A DNA stretch of 64,000 nt from Euhalothece natronophila Z-M001 (GTDB lineage: Bacteria > Cyanobacteriota > Cyanobacteriia > Cyanobacteriales > Rubidibacteraceae). Position numbers and translations under genes: made by a program. Location of the stretch: contig NZ_CP042326.1 of the NCBI RefSeq assembly GCF_007904085.1, positions 1,488,001-1,552,000 of the forward strand. The letters run 5' to 3'. Positions 25,080 through 33,640 of the stretch are shown one piece after another (position 1 is the stretch's first letter; every line of letters begins with the position of its first letter). The notes below the pieces were generated by a model. The model was not told where the DNA came from. It saw only the letters and a program-made list of their open reading frames with translations, and ran no database searches.

Positions 25080-25538
25080 ATGACTCATCCCTTTATTTCC
25101 AAAGTTACTGAAATTGCAACTCCTATTGCGAATAATCTCGGTTTAGAAGTAGTAGAGATTGCCTTTTTAACCAATGAAAGCCCCCCAATTTTAAGAGTAG
25201 AGGTTCGTAACCCCGAAGACGATACCAGTCTTAATGATTGTGAACAAATGAGTCGGACGCTTGAAGCCGAACTAGATATCACAGAAATAATTCCTAATAC
25301 GTATGTGTTGGAAGTCTCTAGCCCGGGAATTTCAGAGCACTTAACGCGCGATCGCGAGTATGTGAGCTTTAAGGGGTTTCCAGTCTTAGTAATAACTGAT
25401 CCCCCCTATAAAGGGAAAGAACAATGGCAAGGAACGCTTAATCGTCGCGATGAGACAACGGTTTACATCAATCAAAAAGGAAAAATCGTGAAAATTCCCC
25501 GTGATGTTATCCAAAGCGTGAAGTTAGATACCCCTTAA
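25080..25538 (+). CDS. rimP: Ribosome maturation factor RimP
   Basis: The 152-residue protein assists 30S subunit maturation. The N-terminal domain has NLGLEVVEIAFL and the conserved CEQMSRTLEAELD helix, then YVLEVSSPGISEHLTRDREY, a RimP hallmark. The C-terminal SH3-like barrel follows. The ATG at 25080 gives MTHPFISKVTEIATPIA; a TTG at 25071 is possible. Neither start has a clear ribosome-binding site, and the region just upstream can pair with the leader terminator arm. It is the first gene of the rimP-nusA run. Confidence 0.92.
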   Translation: MTHPFISKVTEIATPIANNLGLEVVEIAFLTNESPPILRVEVRNPEDDTSLNDCEQMSRTLEAELDITEIIPNTYVLEVSSPGISEHLTRDREYVSFKGFPVLVITDPPYKGKEQWQGTLNRRDETTVYINQKGKIVKIPRDVIQSVKLDTP

Positions 25539-25603
25539 ACAATAATTAGTAAGAACCACTGTAATTATCGGTAAAAAATCACAAAATAAGGAGATTAAAT
25601 TTT

Positions 25604-26833
25604 ATGGCAATTGTTAGTTTACCAGGTTTAGGCAAGATGATTGAGGAGATTAGCGAAGGGCATAATTTACCCCCTCATCTGGTAAAAACGGCTTTACAGG
25701 AAGCACTTTTGAAAGGATATGAACGTTATCGGCGATCGCAGACTTTAGATCGAGATCATTTTAGCGATGATTATTTCGACAACTTTGAAGTAGAACTCAA
25801 TGTAGAAGAAGAAGGGTTCATGGTACTGGCGACAAAAGAAATTGTTGAAGAAGTAACCAACAGCGATCACCAAATTGGACTGCAAGAAGTGAAAGAAGTG
25901 GCAGAGGAGGCACAACTAGGCGATACAGTAGTTCTAGATGTCACCCCCCAACAAAAAGAATTTGGTCGGATGGCTGCCATTCAAACTAAGCAAGTCTTGA
26001 TGCAGAAACTCCGTGATCAAGAACGTAAAATGGTGCAAGAGGAGTTTCAAGAGTTAGAGGAAACCGTCTTACAAGCCCGAGTGGTTCGATTTGAGCGTCA
26101 GTCTGTGATTATGGGAGTCAGTAGTGGCTATGGTCGCCCTGAGGTAGAAGCCGAATTACCGCGATCAGAACAACTCCCCAATGATAATTACCGCGCTAAT
26201 GCTGCCTTTCGAGTTTACTTAAAACAAGTTCGTGAAGGATCAGGGCGTGGCCCCCAATTAGTGGTTTCTCGGGCTTCTGCTGGTTTAGTGGCTTATCTCT
26301 TTGAAAATGAAGTCCCAGAAATTCAAGATGAAGTGGTGCGAATTGTCGCGATCGCGCGAGAGGCTAGACCATCTTCTCGTAATGTGGGATCGCGCACTAA
26401 AATTGCCGTAGATACCTTGGATCGAGATGTTGATCCTGTGGGATCTTGTATTGGGGCAAGAGGTTCTCGCATTCAAGCGGTGGTGAATGAACTCCGTGGC
26501 GAAAAAATTGATGTCATTCGCTGGTCACCAGATCCCGAAGTTTATATCAAAAATTCCCTTTCTCCGGCTCAAATTAACCGTGTCATGTTGATGGATACGG
26601 AAGAAAGACGTGCCGAAGTGTATGTTCCAGAAAATCAACTTAGTTTAGCCATTGGAAAAGAGGGGCAAAATGTTCGTCTTTGTGCCAATCTTACAGGCTG
26701 GAAAATTGATATCAAGGCTGTGAAAAAACACCAAGAAGAAGCCGAGGAAGTGGAAGGAGAAACAATTGAAGCCTCTTCTTCCCAAGGAGAAGAAACAGTT
26801 GAAGCCCAAACTTCTCCTCTTGGCGAACAGTAA
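25604..26833 (+). CDS. nusA: Transcription termination/antitermination factor NusA
   Basis: The 409-residue protein binds RNA polymerase and nascent RNA. It has the N-terminal RNAP-binding domain (about 1-130), an S1 domain (about 135-205), and two KH domains with GSCIGARGSRIQAV and LAIGKEGQNVRLC. Like other cyanobacterial NusA it lacks the C-terminal acidic repeats of Escherichia coli but ends in a short Glu-rich tail (380-409). AAGGAGA precedes the ATG. The usual downstream genes ylxR and infB are not here; clpS follows instead. Confidence 0.95.
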   Translation: MAIVSLPGLGKMIEEISEGHNLPPHLVKTALQEALLKGYERYRRSQTLDRDHFSDDYFDNFEVELNVEEEGFMVLATKEIVEEVTNSDHQIGLQEVKEVAEEAQLGDTVVLDVTPQQKEFGRMAAIQTKQVLMQKLRDQERKMVQEEFQELEETVLQARVVRFERQSVIMGVSSGYGRPEVEAELPRSEQLPNDNYRANAAFRVYLKQVREGSGRGPQLVVSRASAGLVAYLFENEVPEIQDEVVRIVAIAREARPSSRNVGSRTKIAVDTLDRDVDPVGSCIGARGSRIQAVVNELRGEKIDVIRWSPDPEVYIKNSLSPAQINRVMLMDTEERRAEVYVPENQLSLAIGKEGQNVRLCANLTGWKIDIKAVKKHQEEAEEVEGETIEASSSQGEETVEAQTSPLGEQ

Positions 26834-26863
26834 TATTGGTCAAGTTCTAAAGGAATTATTAAA

Positions 26864-26899
26864 ATGCTAAACAAGAAGGTTAAGTACTTGATCGAATAG
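26864..26899 (+). CDS. Possible 11-codon leader peptide before clpS
   Basis: ATG at 26864 opens MLNKKVKYLIE and ends at TAG 26897-26899. AAAGGAATT lies about seven bases upstream of the ATG, and the stop overlaps the AGGGAGG site of clpS. This geometry would couple termination of the minigene to clpS initiation. It is too short to judge by composition and may be chance. Confidence 0.3.
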   Translation: MLNKKVKYLIE

Positions 26900-26910
26900 G
26901 GAGGCTAGTT

Positions 26911-27216
26911 GTGGCAACTGAAGTGATAGAAAAACCGGGAATTCAAACGGTTGAGAAAAATCAAACCATTCGCAAACCTGCTCCTAATTATAAAGTTCTC
27001 CTTCATAATGACGATTTTAATGGCATGGAATATGTGGTGCAAACGCTGTTACAAACAGTTCCCAGTCTTACCCAGCCCCAAGCCGTTAATATTATGATGG
27101 AGGCTCATAATTCTGGAATTGCTCTTGTCATTACCTGCGCCCAAGAACACGCAGAATTTTACTGTGAAGCCTTAAAAAATCATGGGTTAACCAGTACCAT
27201 AGAGCCTGATGAATAA
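26911..27216 (+). CDS. clpS: ATP-dependent Clp protease adaptor ClpS
   Basis: The 101-residue adaptor delivers N-degron substrates to ClpC/ClpP. After a flexible N-terminus come YKVLLHNDDFNGMEYVV, with the Asn-Asp pair that binds the substrate alpha-amino group, then the AVNIMMEAHNSG helix and ALVITCAQEHAEFYCEAL. The start is GTG, with AGGGAGG six bases upstream. It sits between nusA and mutL on one strand, with short spacings consistent with an operon. Confidence 0.94.
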   Translation: MATEVIEKPGIQTVEKNQTIRKPAPNYKVLLHNDDFNGMEYVVQTLLQTVPSLTQPQAVNIMMEAHNSGIALVITCAQEHAEFYCEALKNHGLTSTIEPDE

Positions 27217-27234
27217 TAAAAACGATTATCAAAC

Positions 27235-28908
27235 TTGATTAGTGTTTTACCAGACAGTGTAATTAAACAAATTGCAGCCGGGGAGGTGATTGCTTCTCCG
27301 GCTTGTGTGGTAAGAGAGTTAATCGAAAATGCTTTAGATGCAGGTGCCGATCGCGTTACCATTTCTCTGGATCAAAATTTATCCCAGATTCGAGTGGCGG
27401 ATAATGGGAAAGGAATGGGGTTAGAAGATTTACGGCGTTGTGCATTGCCCCATACCACCAGTAAAATTCGCACAGTTAGCGATCTTCAGAAAATTATCAC
27501 TTTAGGGTTTCGCGGGGAAGCCTTACACAGTATTACCCAAGTGGCTTCGCTACAAATTTGGAGTCGTCCTCGATCTTCTCCTGAAGCAGTGGGGTATGAG
27601 ATACGGTATAAGCAAGGGGGAGAAGTTTGTCAGGAAAAAGTAAGCGCGATCGCGCCTGGAACAATTGTAACGGTTTCCGATTTATTTACCGCATTACCAG
27701 TGCGTCGTCAGGCGTTACCGAAAGTATCGCAACAGCTAAAAGTAATTCAGAAGACCATTTATGATATTGCCCTTTGTTATTCCAAGGTTACTTGGCAAAT
27801 TTATCACCACCATAAACTAGCTTGGCAAGTTAGTGGGGGAGAAACCCCAAAACAAATTTTTCCACAACTTTTATCACGGTTTCAGGCTTCAGATTTTCAG
27901 TATCAATGTCAGGAGATAGAAACTCCGAATCAGGAACAATCGTCACATTTAGAATTAGTGGTGGGTTTACCCGATCGCGCTTCTCGTCATAAGGGAGACT
28001 GGATTAAAACAGCGCTGAATGGACGACCGGTGCGTTTACCTGAATTAGAACAAATCCTTGTTTCAACATTAACCCCAACCCTACCGCGCGATCGTTATCC
28101 CATTTGTTGGTTACATCTGCAAACCGATCCCAGCTTAATTGATTGGAATCGTCACCCCAGTAAATCAGAAATCTATCTGCGTCACCTTGATTATTGGCAA
28201 GAACAGGCGCAACGGGTTCTCAATGATGCTCTAAGCCTAAACGCAGGGAATCTTCCTGAAAGCGTCCATAATCGCCGCGTGGGAGAACTGATTAAAGCCA
28301 AAGAAGCCACAGGCAGTTATCAACTCTCAGACCGCTTTTCGGAAGAACCAGACTCAAATGTAGGCTTATTCTCTCTCAGCGCGATCGCGCAACTCCATAA
28401 CACTTATATTATCGCAGAACATCCCACGGGAATGTGGCTAGTAGAACAACATATTGCCCATGAACGCATTATTTTTGAACAATTACAAGACCATTGGCAA
28501 CTGATTCCCCATGATCCGCCATTAATTCTCAATCATCTTTCTCCCCAGCAACAAGAACAATTAGAACGCTTAGGACTAGCAATTGAAGCCTTTGGAGAAG
28601 ATACTTGGGCTATTAGAACCGTCCCTAAAATTTTACAATCCCGACATGACCTAATGGATGCGATCCTAGAACTCAGTCGCGGTGGAACATTAGAAACTGC
28701 CCAAATTGCTACTGCCTGCCTTAGTGCCCTTCGCAATGGAACCTCTCTTAGTTTAGAGCAAATGCAGGAGATTTTAGACGCTTGGCAACAAACCCGTCAC
28801 CCTCACACCTGCCCCCATGGTCGTCCCATCTATTTTCCTTTAGAAGAAACTGAACTGGCAAGATTTTTCCGCCGTCATTGGGTGATTGGAAAAAGCCACG
28901 GGATTTAA
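27235..28908 (+). CDS. mutL: DNA mismatch repair protein MutL
   Basis: The 557-residue GHKL ATPase starts at a TTG, giving MISVLPDSVIKQIAAGEVI. ATP-binding motifs are ELIENALDAGA, DNGKGM and the TLGFRGEAL region. The C-terminal endonuclease motif reads EQHIAHERIIFE, with Glu in place of the usual first Asp of DQHA(x2)E(x4)E. A CPHGRP zinc-site segment lies near the end. It therefore looks like a nicking MutL, as expected in bacteria without MutH. It ends four bases into the convergent prepilin peptidase gene. Confidence 0.94.
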   Translation: MISVLPDSVIKQIAAGEVIASPACVVRELIENALDAGADRVTISLDQNLSQIRVADNGKGMGLEDLRRCALPHTTSKIRTVSDLQKIITLGFRGEALHSITQVASLQIWSRPRSSPEAVGYEIRYKQGGEVCQEKVSAIAPGTIVTVSDLFTALPVRRQALPKVSQQLKVIQKTIYDIALCYSKVTWQIYHHHKLAWQVSGGETPKQIFPQLLSRFQASDFQYQCQEIETPNQEQSSHLELVVGLPDRASRHKGDWIKTALNGRPVRLPELEQILVSTLTPTLPRDRYPICWLHLQTDPSLIDWNRHPSKSEIYLRHLDYWQEQAQRVLNDALSLNAGNLPESVHNRRVGELIKAKEATGSYQLSDRFSEEPDSNVGLFSLSAIAQLHNTYIIAEHPTGMWLVEQHIAHERIIFEQLQDHWQLIPHDPPLILNHLSPQQQEQLERLGLAIEAFGEDTWAIRTVPKILQSRHDLMDAILELSRGGTLETAQIATACLSALRNGTSLSLEQMQEILDAWQQTRHPHTCPHGRPIYFPLEETELARFFRRHWVIGKSHGI

Positions 28909-29720
28909 AAGGCGGGGAAAAAGAGATCCACATAAAGAGAAATTAAACTTTGCCCATAAAAAACAGCGATCGCGCCTCCTAAAGCTAAAAAAGGGCCAAA
29001 CGGCATCGGATCCCGACGAGAGAGAATCCCTAACGCGATCGCGCCTCCGCCAATAAATGCCCCCATAGCACAAGCCAGAAAACACCCTACCAGTAATAAT
29101 TTCCAACCTAACCAAGCCCCCATCATCCCTGCTAATTTAGCATCGCCTCCTCCCATAGCTGCTTGCCCTAATATTCCAGAAGCAACTAAGGTAATAATAT
29201 CAAATAGCCAAATTCCTAACACGGCTCCGATAATTCCACTCATTAGTTGTTCTGGTATCCCTAAGTTTTCTCCATACCAGCCGTTGATCCCTTGATATCC
29301 CAAGCCAATGATTAACCCTGATTGGGTTAAGGAATTCGGTAAAGTCATAGTGTCATAATCAATGAGAGATAGAGCTAATAGCCAGCTTAAAAATGCCCAA
29401 TAAGCAAAGGTAGTGACACTAAGATCAAAATGCAAATAAACCGCTACAAATAATAAAGCAGTAACGGTTTCAATAATGGGGTAACGAGGAGAGATGGGGG
29501 TTTTGCAGTGACGGCATTTTCCTCGTAGCCATAACCAACCTAAAATGGGCACATTCTCAGTTTTTCCCAGTTTATGGAGACAAACGGGGCAGCGAGAAGG
29601 AGGGTAAAGTAAAGAAAGTTGAGCCGGAATGCGATAGATAACCACATTCAAAAAACTACCAATCGCTGCGCCTAATATGAACACCAGAGTGATAATGATG
29701 AACTCAGCAAAAATTTCCAT
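28905..29720 (-). CDS. pilD: Type IV prepilin leader peptidase/N-methyltransferase
   Basis: The 271-residue polytopic membrane enzyme cleaves and N-methylates prepilins. The cytoplasmic zinc-binding loop has two cysteine pairs, CPVC (44-47) and CRHC (69-72). The catalytic aspartates are Asp121 in LIDYDTM and Asp193 in the GGGDAKL (GxGD) motif. About eight transmembrane helices are visible. It supports type IV pili and thus motility and DNA uptake; a ComFB-domain gene lies 3.4 kb away. Confidence 0.93.
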   Translation of the reverse strand: MEIFAEFIIITLVFILGAAIGSFLNVVIYRIPAQLSLLYPPSRCPVCLHKLGKTENVPILGWLWLRGKCRHCKTPISPRYPIIETVTALLFVAVYLHFDLSVTTFAYWAFLSWLLALSLIDYDTMTLPNSLTQSGLIIGLGYQGINGWYGENLGIPEQLMSGIIGAVLGIWLFDIITLVASGILGQAAMGGGDAKLAGMMGAWLGWKLLLVGCFLACAMGAFIGGGAIALGILSRRDPMPFGPFLALGGAIAVFYGQSLISLYVDLFFPAF

Positions 29721-29747
29721 AACCGATGGGAATATTGAGGAATATAC

Positions 29748-29773
29748 AAAAAATCCTACCAGTTCAGGTAGGA
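29748..29773 (-). terminator. Intrinsic terminator of the rhodanese-like gene
   Basis: On the minus strand TCCTACC and GGTAGGA form a 7-bp stem with a six-base loop, followed by six T residues (29753-29748). It lies 41 bases after the stop codon of the rhodanese-like gene. Confidence 0.75.
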
Positions 29774-29814
29774 AGAATGTTATGGTGATCTAAATAGAGA
29801 ACGTTTTACTAGGG

Positions 29815-30183
29815 TTAGGCAACAGTGGAAGTAGCTTCTACAGGATAATCTGCTGCTTTCCAAGCTCCTATTCCCCCTGTTAGTTCAGCAACTCGCTTAA
29901 AACCAGCCTCTCTTAAGCGGGTTGCTACTGCTGCTGTTTCTTCATCTGTCTCAGAATAAACATAGATATCCCGATCGCGCTCTAAATTAGTATTAACCCG
30001 AGACACAACTTCTTCGCTAGGAAAAGAGATTGCGCCCATAATGTGACCTTGGTTAAAGGTGGCGCGATCGCGCACATCAATAATGGTTAAAGCCGGTTCT
30101 CCCCAGTCTAAGCGACTCTTGAGATCATAGACGCGAGACTTTTCCTTAAAGGGGGCAGGTTGTGGAAATATTCCAGAAGTCAT
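29815..30183 (-). CDS. Rhodanese-like protein without the catalytic cysteine
   Basis: The 122-residue single rhodanese domain contains IIDVRDRATFNQGHIMGAISFP and a C-terminal GFKRVAELTGGIGAWKAADYPV, both diagnostic. Active rhodaneses carry a persulfide-forming Cys in the loop after the central strand, usually as VYCxxG. Here that position is Ser77 in IYVYSETDEETA, so sulfurtransferase activity is not expected. It may act as a binding or regulatory domain. It has its own terminator and a long AT-rich upstream region. Confidence 0.88.
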   Translation of the reverse strand: MTSGIFPQPAPFKEKSRVYDLKSRLDWGEPALTIIDVRDRATFNQGHIMGAISFPSEEVVSRVNTNLERDRDIYVYSETDEETAAVATRLREAGFKRVAELTGGIGAWKAADYPVEATSTVA

Positions 30184-30316
30184 GGCTTTGAGTCCTTGAT
30201 TACAAACTGTTATTTACAATGTAACAATAAATTCACATTTTGCAATAATATTTCGCAAATAGTTTGACAAAATATGTCTAAAGTAGTAAAGCCCTGTTAA
30301 TTTAGGCAGGGAAGTG

Positions 30317-31606
30317 TCAATCACTACCCAAAGCCTTGGCTGAACGCCAATAAGACACATCCATCCCACTACAATGAATCGTTAAAGCAATCTGAAGCGT
30401 TTCTAGAGACTTAAACAGCCAATGCACACTATAACGAGGGGTGTTTTCGTAGTGCTGGTAGAGAATCGCAAAGCGACTGGTTAAGTAAGGATAAATTTTA
30501 GGAGAGATTAGCAGAATTTTGAGTAATAAGCCAATCGTTTTTGTGGGGCCTAAATTGGTCACTAAATCGAGATAGAGATAATGATCTATATTTTTGTCAC
30601 TTTCTACCACTAAAAACTTTAAAAGATTATTTGTAACCCGAAGAATTAACTGTTCATTTGGGGTTTCTCGATCCCATTTTGATAAGCTATTTTTTAAGTG
30701 AGATGATAATTTTTGGTTAAGCTGTCGCTTGCCATAGCCCTCATCAACCGTTTTAATCAAGTATTCATAAAGGTCTTTTTTATAAGTCTTAAATGTTTCG
30801 GCTTTCGCACTGTGAATTATAAATCGTTGCGCTAAATCCTGATAAGTTGATTGACCTTCAATCCCACTAATAAAATGCTGTAAGGTGGCAATCACCTCTT
30901 GATCTTTCAGTAAGCTCGGATTGGGAACCAGTGTGAGATGCTTTTGTGCTTCTGTTGGCGAACCATAACGTTTAGTCAGTCTAGCAAGGCGAACTTGGTT
31001 GGTAATATATCGAGAAAGGGATAATTCAAAATCCCCTTGTTGTTTTTGTTGAAATTGCTTTAAGACTCGTTTCGTCTCAGCAGAACTTTCAGCGACAAGA
31101 AGACAATGTTGATAGAGAAAGGGATAACGCCCTAATAAGGTAGAGAGTGGCTGTGACTTATCCTGTTGTAGAGTTGGATTGCTAGTCAATAAGTTTTGTA
31201 AGCGTTTTAATCCTAAAAAACTATCACTTTTGTTAAATTGAGTTACCGCTTCTCTAATACGACGAGCAACAGGCGTTTGTACTCGGGCAAAAGGGGGAAT
31301 ATTCTCCAACATTTTTACAAAGTTGGGAATAATTTGTTGAACTTCACTCGATTGTTTGAGCCAGTAATTAATAGGAAGGTAAAAGACATAACTTAAAAAG
31401 GAGAATAAAGTTTTCTTTCCTTCCTCACTTTTCATGATTTTTTCTAAATTTTCCCGAATCTCCACATTTTCATAGCCAGTTGCTTGCACAAAAAGGGTAT
31501 AATATCTCGTCATCACTTGTTCAGGAGATTCTTGTTTAATGCAAGACTCTAAGTGATTATAAATTACTTCTTTTTTTTGAGGTAAAGATGACAAGTCAAA
31601 CGGCAT
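30317..31606 (-). CDS. Conserved-looking helical protein of unknown function
   Basis: I do not recognise this 429-residue protein. It is predicted to be almost wholly alpha-helical and soluble, with many Leu, Lys and Gln residues, no cysteine cluster and no nucleotide-binding motif. A moderately hydrophobic stretch LGPTKTIGLLLKILLI lies near residue 360, and the end is GMDVSYWRSAKALGSD. Base composition is like its neighbours. It is divergent from murF across about 117 bases. Confidence 0.7.
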   Translation of the reverse strand: MPFDLSSLPQKKEVIYNHLESCIKQESPEQVMTRYYTLFVQATGYENVEIRENLEKIMKSEEGKKTLFSFLSYVFYLPINYWLKQSSEVQQIIPNFVKMLENIPPFARVQTPVARRIREAVTQFNKSDSFLGLKRLQNLLTSNPTLQQDKSQPLSTLLGRYPFLYQHCLLVAESSAETKRVLKQFQQKQQGDFELSLSRYITNQVRLARLTKRYGSPTEAQKHLTLVPNPSLLKDQEVIATLQHFISGIEGQSTYQDLAQRFIIHSAKAETFKTYKKDLYEYLIKTVDEGYGKRQLNQKLSSHLKNSLSKWDRETPNEQLILRVTNNLLKFLVVESDKNIDHYLYLDLVTNLGPTKTIGLLLKILLISPKIYPYLTSRFAILYQHYENTPRYSVHWLFKSLETLQIALTIHCSGMDVSYWRSAKALGSD

Positions 31607-31723
31607 TAGTGATGAAATAACGATGAGATAATAATTTAAGCAATTGAAATTTTGTTAAAAAATGCTATTTTAGCACTTGTAAGAAATCGATTCAATTTAA
31701 GTTAGTGAAATTTAGGAGCTACG

Positions 31724-33076
31724 ATGGCAATAGAACTTACCCTATCTATTCTAGCAAATGTTATCAAACCCGTTCAGGTGATCTGCCCTGATCAAGAAAA
31801 AGTGTCAGTGGTAACTGGAATTAACACAGATACTCGTACCCTACAAAAAGGGGAAATATTTATTGCCTTAGTGGGAGAAAAATTTGATGGCCATCAATTT
31901 ATTCAAAAAGCATTACAAAGTGGTGTTAGTGCGCTCATTCTTAATGAAAATTTTTTGGGAGAAGTTTCCGCAAGTGTCCCCCAATTTTATGTCAAAAATA
32001 CCTTAACGGCTTATCAACAAATTGCTCAATGGTGGCGACAACAATATACGATTCCCGTTATTGCAATAACAGGATCAGTGGGTAAAACAACGACGAAAGA
32101 GCTAATTGCTGCGACTTTGGGGCAATACGGTAAGGTCTTAAAAACTGAGGCAAATTATAACAATGAAATTGGTGTTCCCAAAACCCTATTAGGATTAACT
32201 TCTGAATATGATTATGCTGTGATTGAAATGGCAATGCGTGCTCAAGGTGAAATTGCCCAATTAACTCAGATCGCACAGCCGAATATTGGTGTAATTACTA
32301 ATGTGGGAACTGCCCATATTGGTCGCTTAGGATCAAGAGAAGCAATCGCGCAGGCTAAATGTGAACTCCTAGCAGAAATGCCCAAAACGGGAATAGCAAT
32401 CCTTAATCAGGATAACCAACGTTTAATGGCGACAGCAAGCACAATTTGGACAGGGAAAACCCTCACCTATGGCTTAGAAGGGGGAGACATCCTTGGGCAG
32501 TTAGTTGATACAGACACCTTACAAGTGGGCAATGAGAGATTCCCATTACCGTTATCTGGAACCCATAATGCTTCTAATTATCTTGCCGCGATCACAGTGG
32601 CAAAGGCGCTTAATTTGGATCTGACTCAATTGCAAACGGAAATCCCTGTTACCCTACCTGGGGCGCGATCGCGCCGTTATTCTCTTCCCAACGATATTTT
32701 ACTCCTCGATGAAACTTATAATGCGGGGTTAGAATCCATGATTGCTGCCCTAAACTTATTAAAAGCAACTCCCGGTAAGCGTCATATTGCTGTTTTAGGC
32801 ACAATGAAAGAATTAGGAAGTGAATCGGCTACCCTGCATCGAGAAGTAGGAGAAACCGTGTCAAACCTGAATTTAGATCAAGTTTTCATTCTAGTAGATG
32901 AACCGGAAACGGAAGAAATCGCCAAGGCAGCGCATCCAGTCAAGAGTGAATGTTTCCAAAATAAGACCGAGTTAGCCCAGCGATTAAAAGAAATTCTAGC
33001 ACCGCGCGATCGCGTTCTTTTTAAAGCTTCTAATTCTGTGGGCTTAGAAGAGGTTTTACAAGCAATCACTAATTGA
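31724..33076 (+). CDS. murF: UDP-N-acetylmuramoyl-tripeptide--D-alanyl-D-alanine ligase
   Basis: The 450-residue Mur ligase adds D-Ala-D-Ala to the peptidoglycan precursor in the cytoplasm. Its ATP-binding loop ITGSVGKTTTKEL lies at about 115-127. The NNEIGVPKTLL and VIEMAMRAQGEIAQL segments that follow are MurF-typical, as are the DETYNAGLESM and LGTMKELG motifs in the C-terminal domain. GAGC precedes the ATG. No other mur gene is adjacent. Confidence 0.96.
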   Translation: MAIELTLSILANVIKPVQVICPDQEKVSVVTGINTDTRTLQKGEIFIALVGEKFDGHQFIQKALQSGVSALILNENFLGEVSASVPQFYVKNTLTAYQQIAQWWRQQYTIPVIAITGSVGKTTTKELIAATLGQYGKVLKTEANYNNEIGVPKTLLGLTSEYDYAVIEMAMRAQGEIAQLTQIAQPNIGVITNVGTAHIGRLGSREAIAQAKCELLAEMPKTGIAILNQDNQRLMATASTIWTGKTLTYGLEGGDILGQLVDTDTLQVGNERFPLPLSGTHNASNYLAAITVAKALNLDLTQLQTEIPVTLPGARSRRYSLPNDILLLDETYNAGLESMIAALNLLKATPGKRHIAVLGTMKELGSESATLHREVGETVSNLNLDQVFILVDEPETEEIAKAAHPVKSECFQNKTELAQRLKEILAPRDRVLFKASNSVGLEEVLQAITN

Positions 33077-33091
33077 ACCTCATCCCCCTAA

Positions 33092-33631
33092 TTATTTCGG
33101 TTCATAATGCCCAGCATAAGTTTGTAATAAACTACTAATTTGTTTCACCACTTCATTTCCACCATTATCTTGCCCTAAAGCCTGACGATTTGACAAAGCT
33201 TTATCATTACTGACGTGATGAGTAATGGCTTCCCGCACTTGCTGATTAATTAACCCCTGTAATTCATTTTTAGCTCGTTCTTTTTGATACTTTGCCCCTT
33301 CTTCTGTAGTGGCATACAAAGGGGGCAAACGATTTAAAGCATAAGCAGTAATATCCCCAATATCGATTGATTCATTACTGGCTATCTCAACTTCCGAGGC
33401 TAGGGTTAAAGCTTCACTTAAAACTAATTCTTCCATAACATTAATAAACTGCTTACGATGAGTTGCCACAACTTTGCCATTCAACAAAGCCGACATGAGT
33501 TGATCTAAAGCAGTATATTCCTCGGAAGAGAGTTCTTCAGCACTTTCACAAATGCGACTAATTTCTGCTTCCATGGCAGAAGTTAGTTGTCCTTCTTCTA
33601 AGGCTTGATTGACAATACTTTGAATAGTCAT
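33092..33631 (-). CDS. ComFB-domain protein
   Basis: The 179-residue protein has a helical N-terminal half (LSSEEYTALDQLMSALLNGK) and a ComFB (late competence) domain. That domain contains VMEELVLSEAL and the hallmark ALNRLPPLYATTEEG at about 107-121. ComFB is encoded in competence operons of Bacillus, but its biochemistry is unclear; some cyanobacterial ComFB proteins have been linked to cyclic-di-nucleotide signalling. It lies ten bases upstream of the end of the M23 peptidase gene, which precedes it on the same strand. Confidence 0.85.
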   Translation of the reverse strand: MTIQSIVNQALEEGQLTSAMEAEISRICESAEELSSEEYTALDQLMSALLNGKVVATHRKQFINVMEELVLSEALTLASEVEIASNESIDIGDITAYALNRLPPLYATTEEGAKYQKERAKNELQGLINQQVREAITHHVSNDKALSNRQALGQDNGGNEVVKQISSLLQTYAGHYEPK

Positions 33632-33640
33632 TTTAGATAA

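Noticed and set aside
28840-29115. 91-codon minus-strand frame overlapping mutL and pilD
   Set aside because: It is out of frame with both genes, which are well supported.
30264-30311. Promoter-plus-terminator for a small RNA (TTGACA, then CCCTG/CAGGG hairpin)
   Set aside because: No acceptable -10 box at the right spacing and no T-run after the hairpin.
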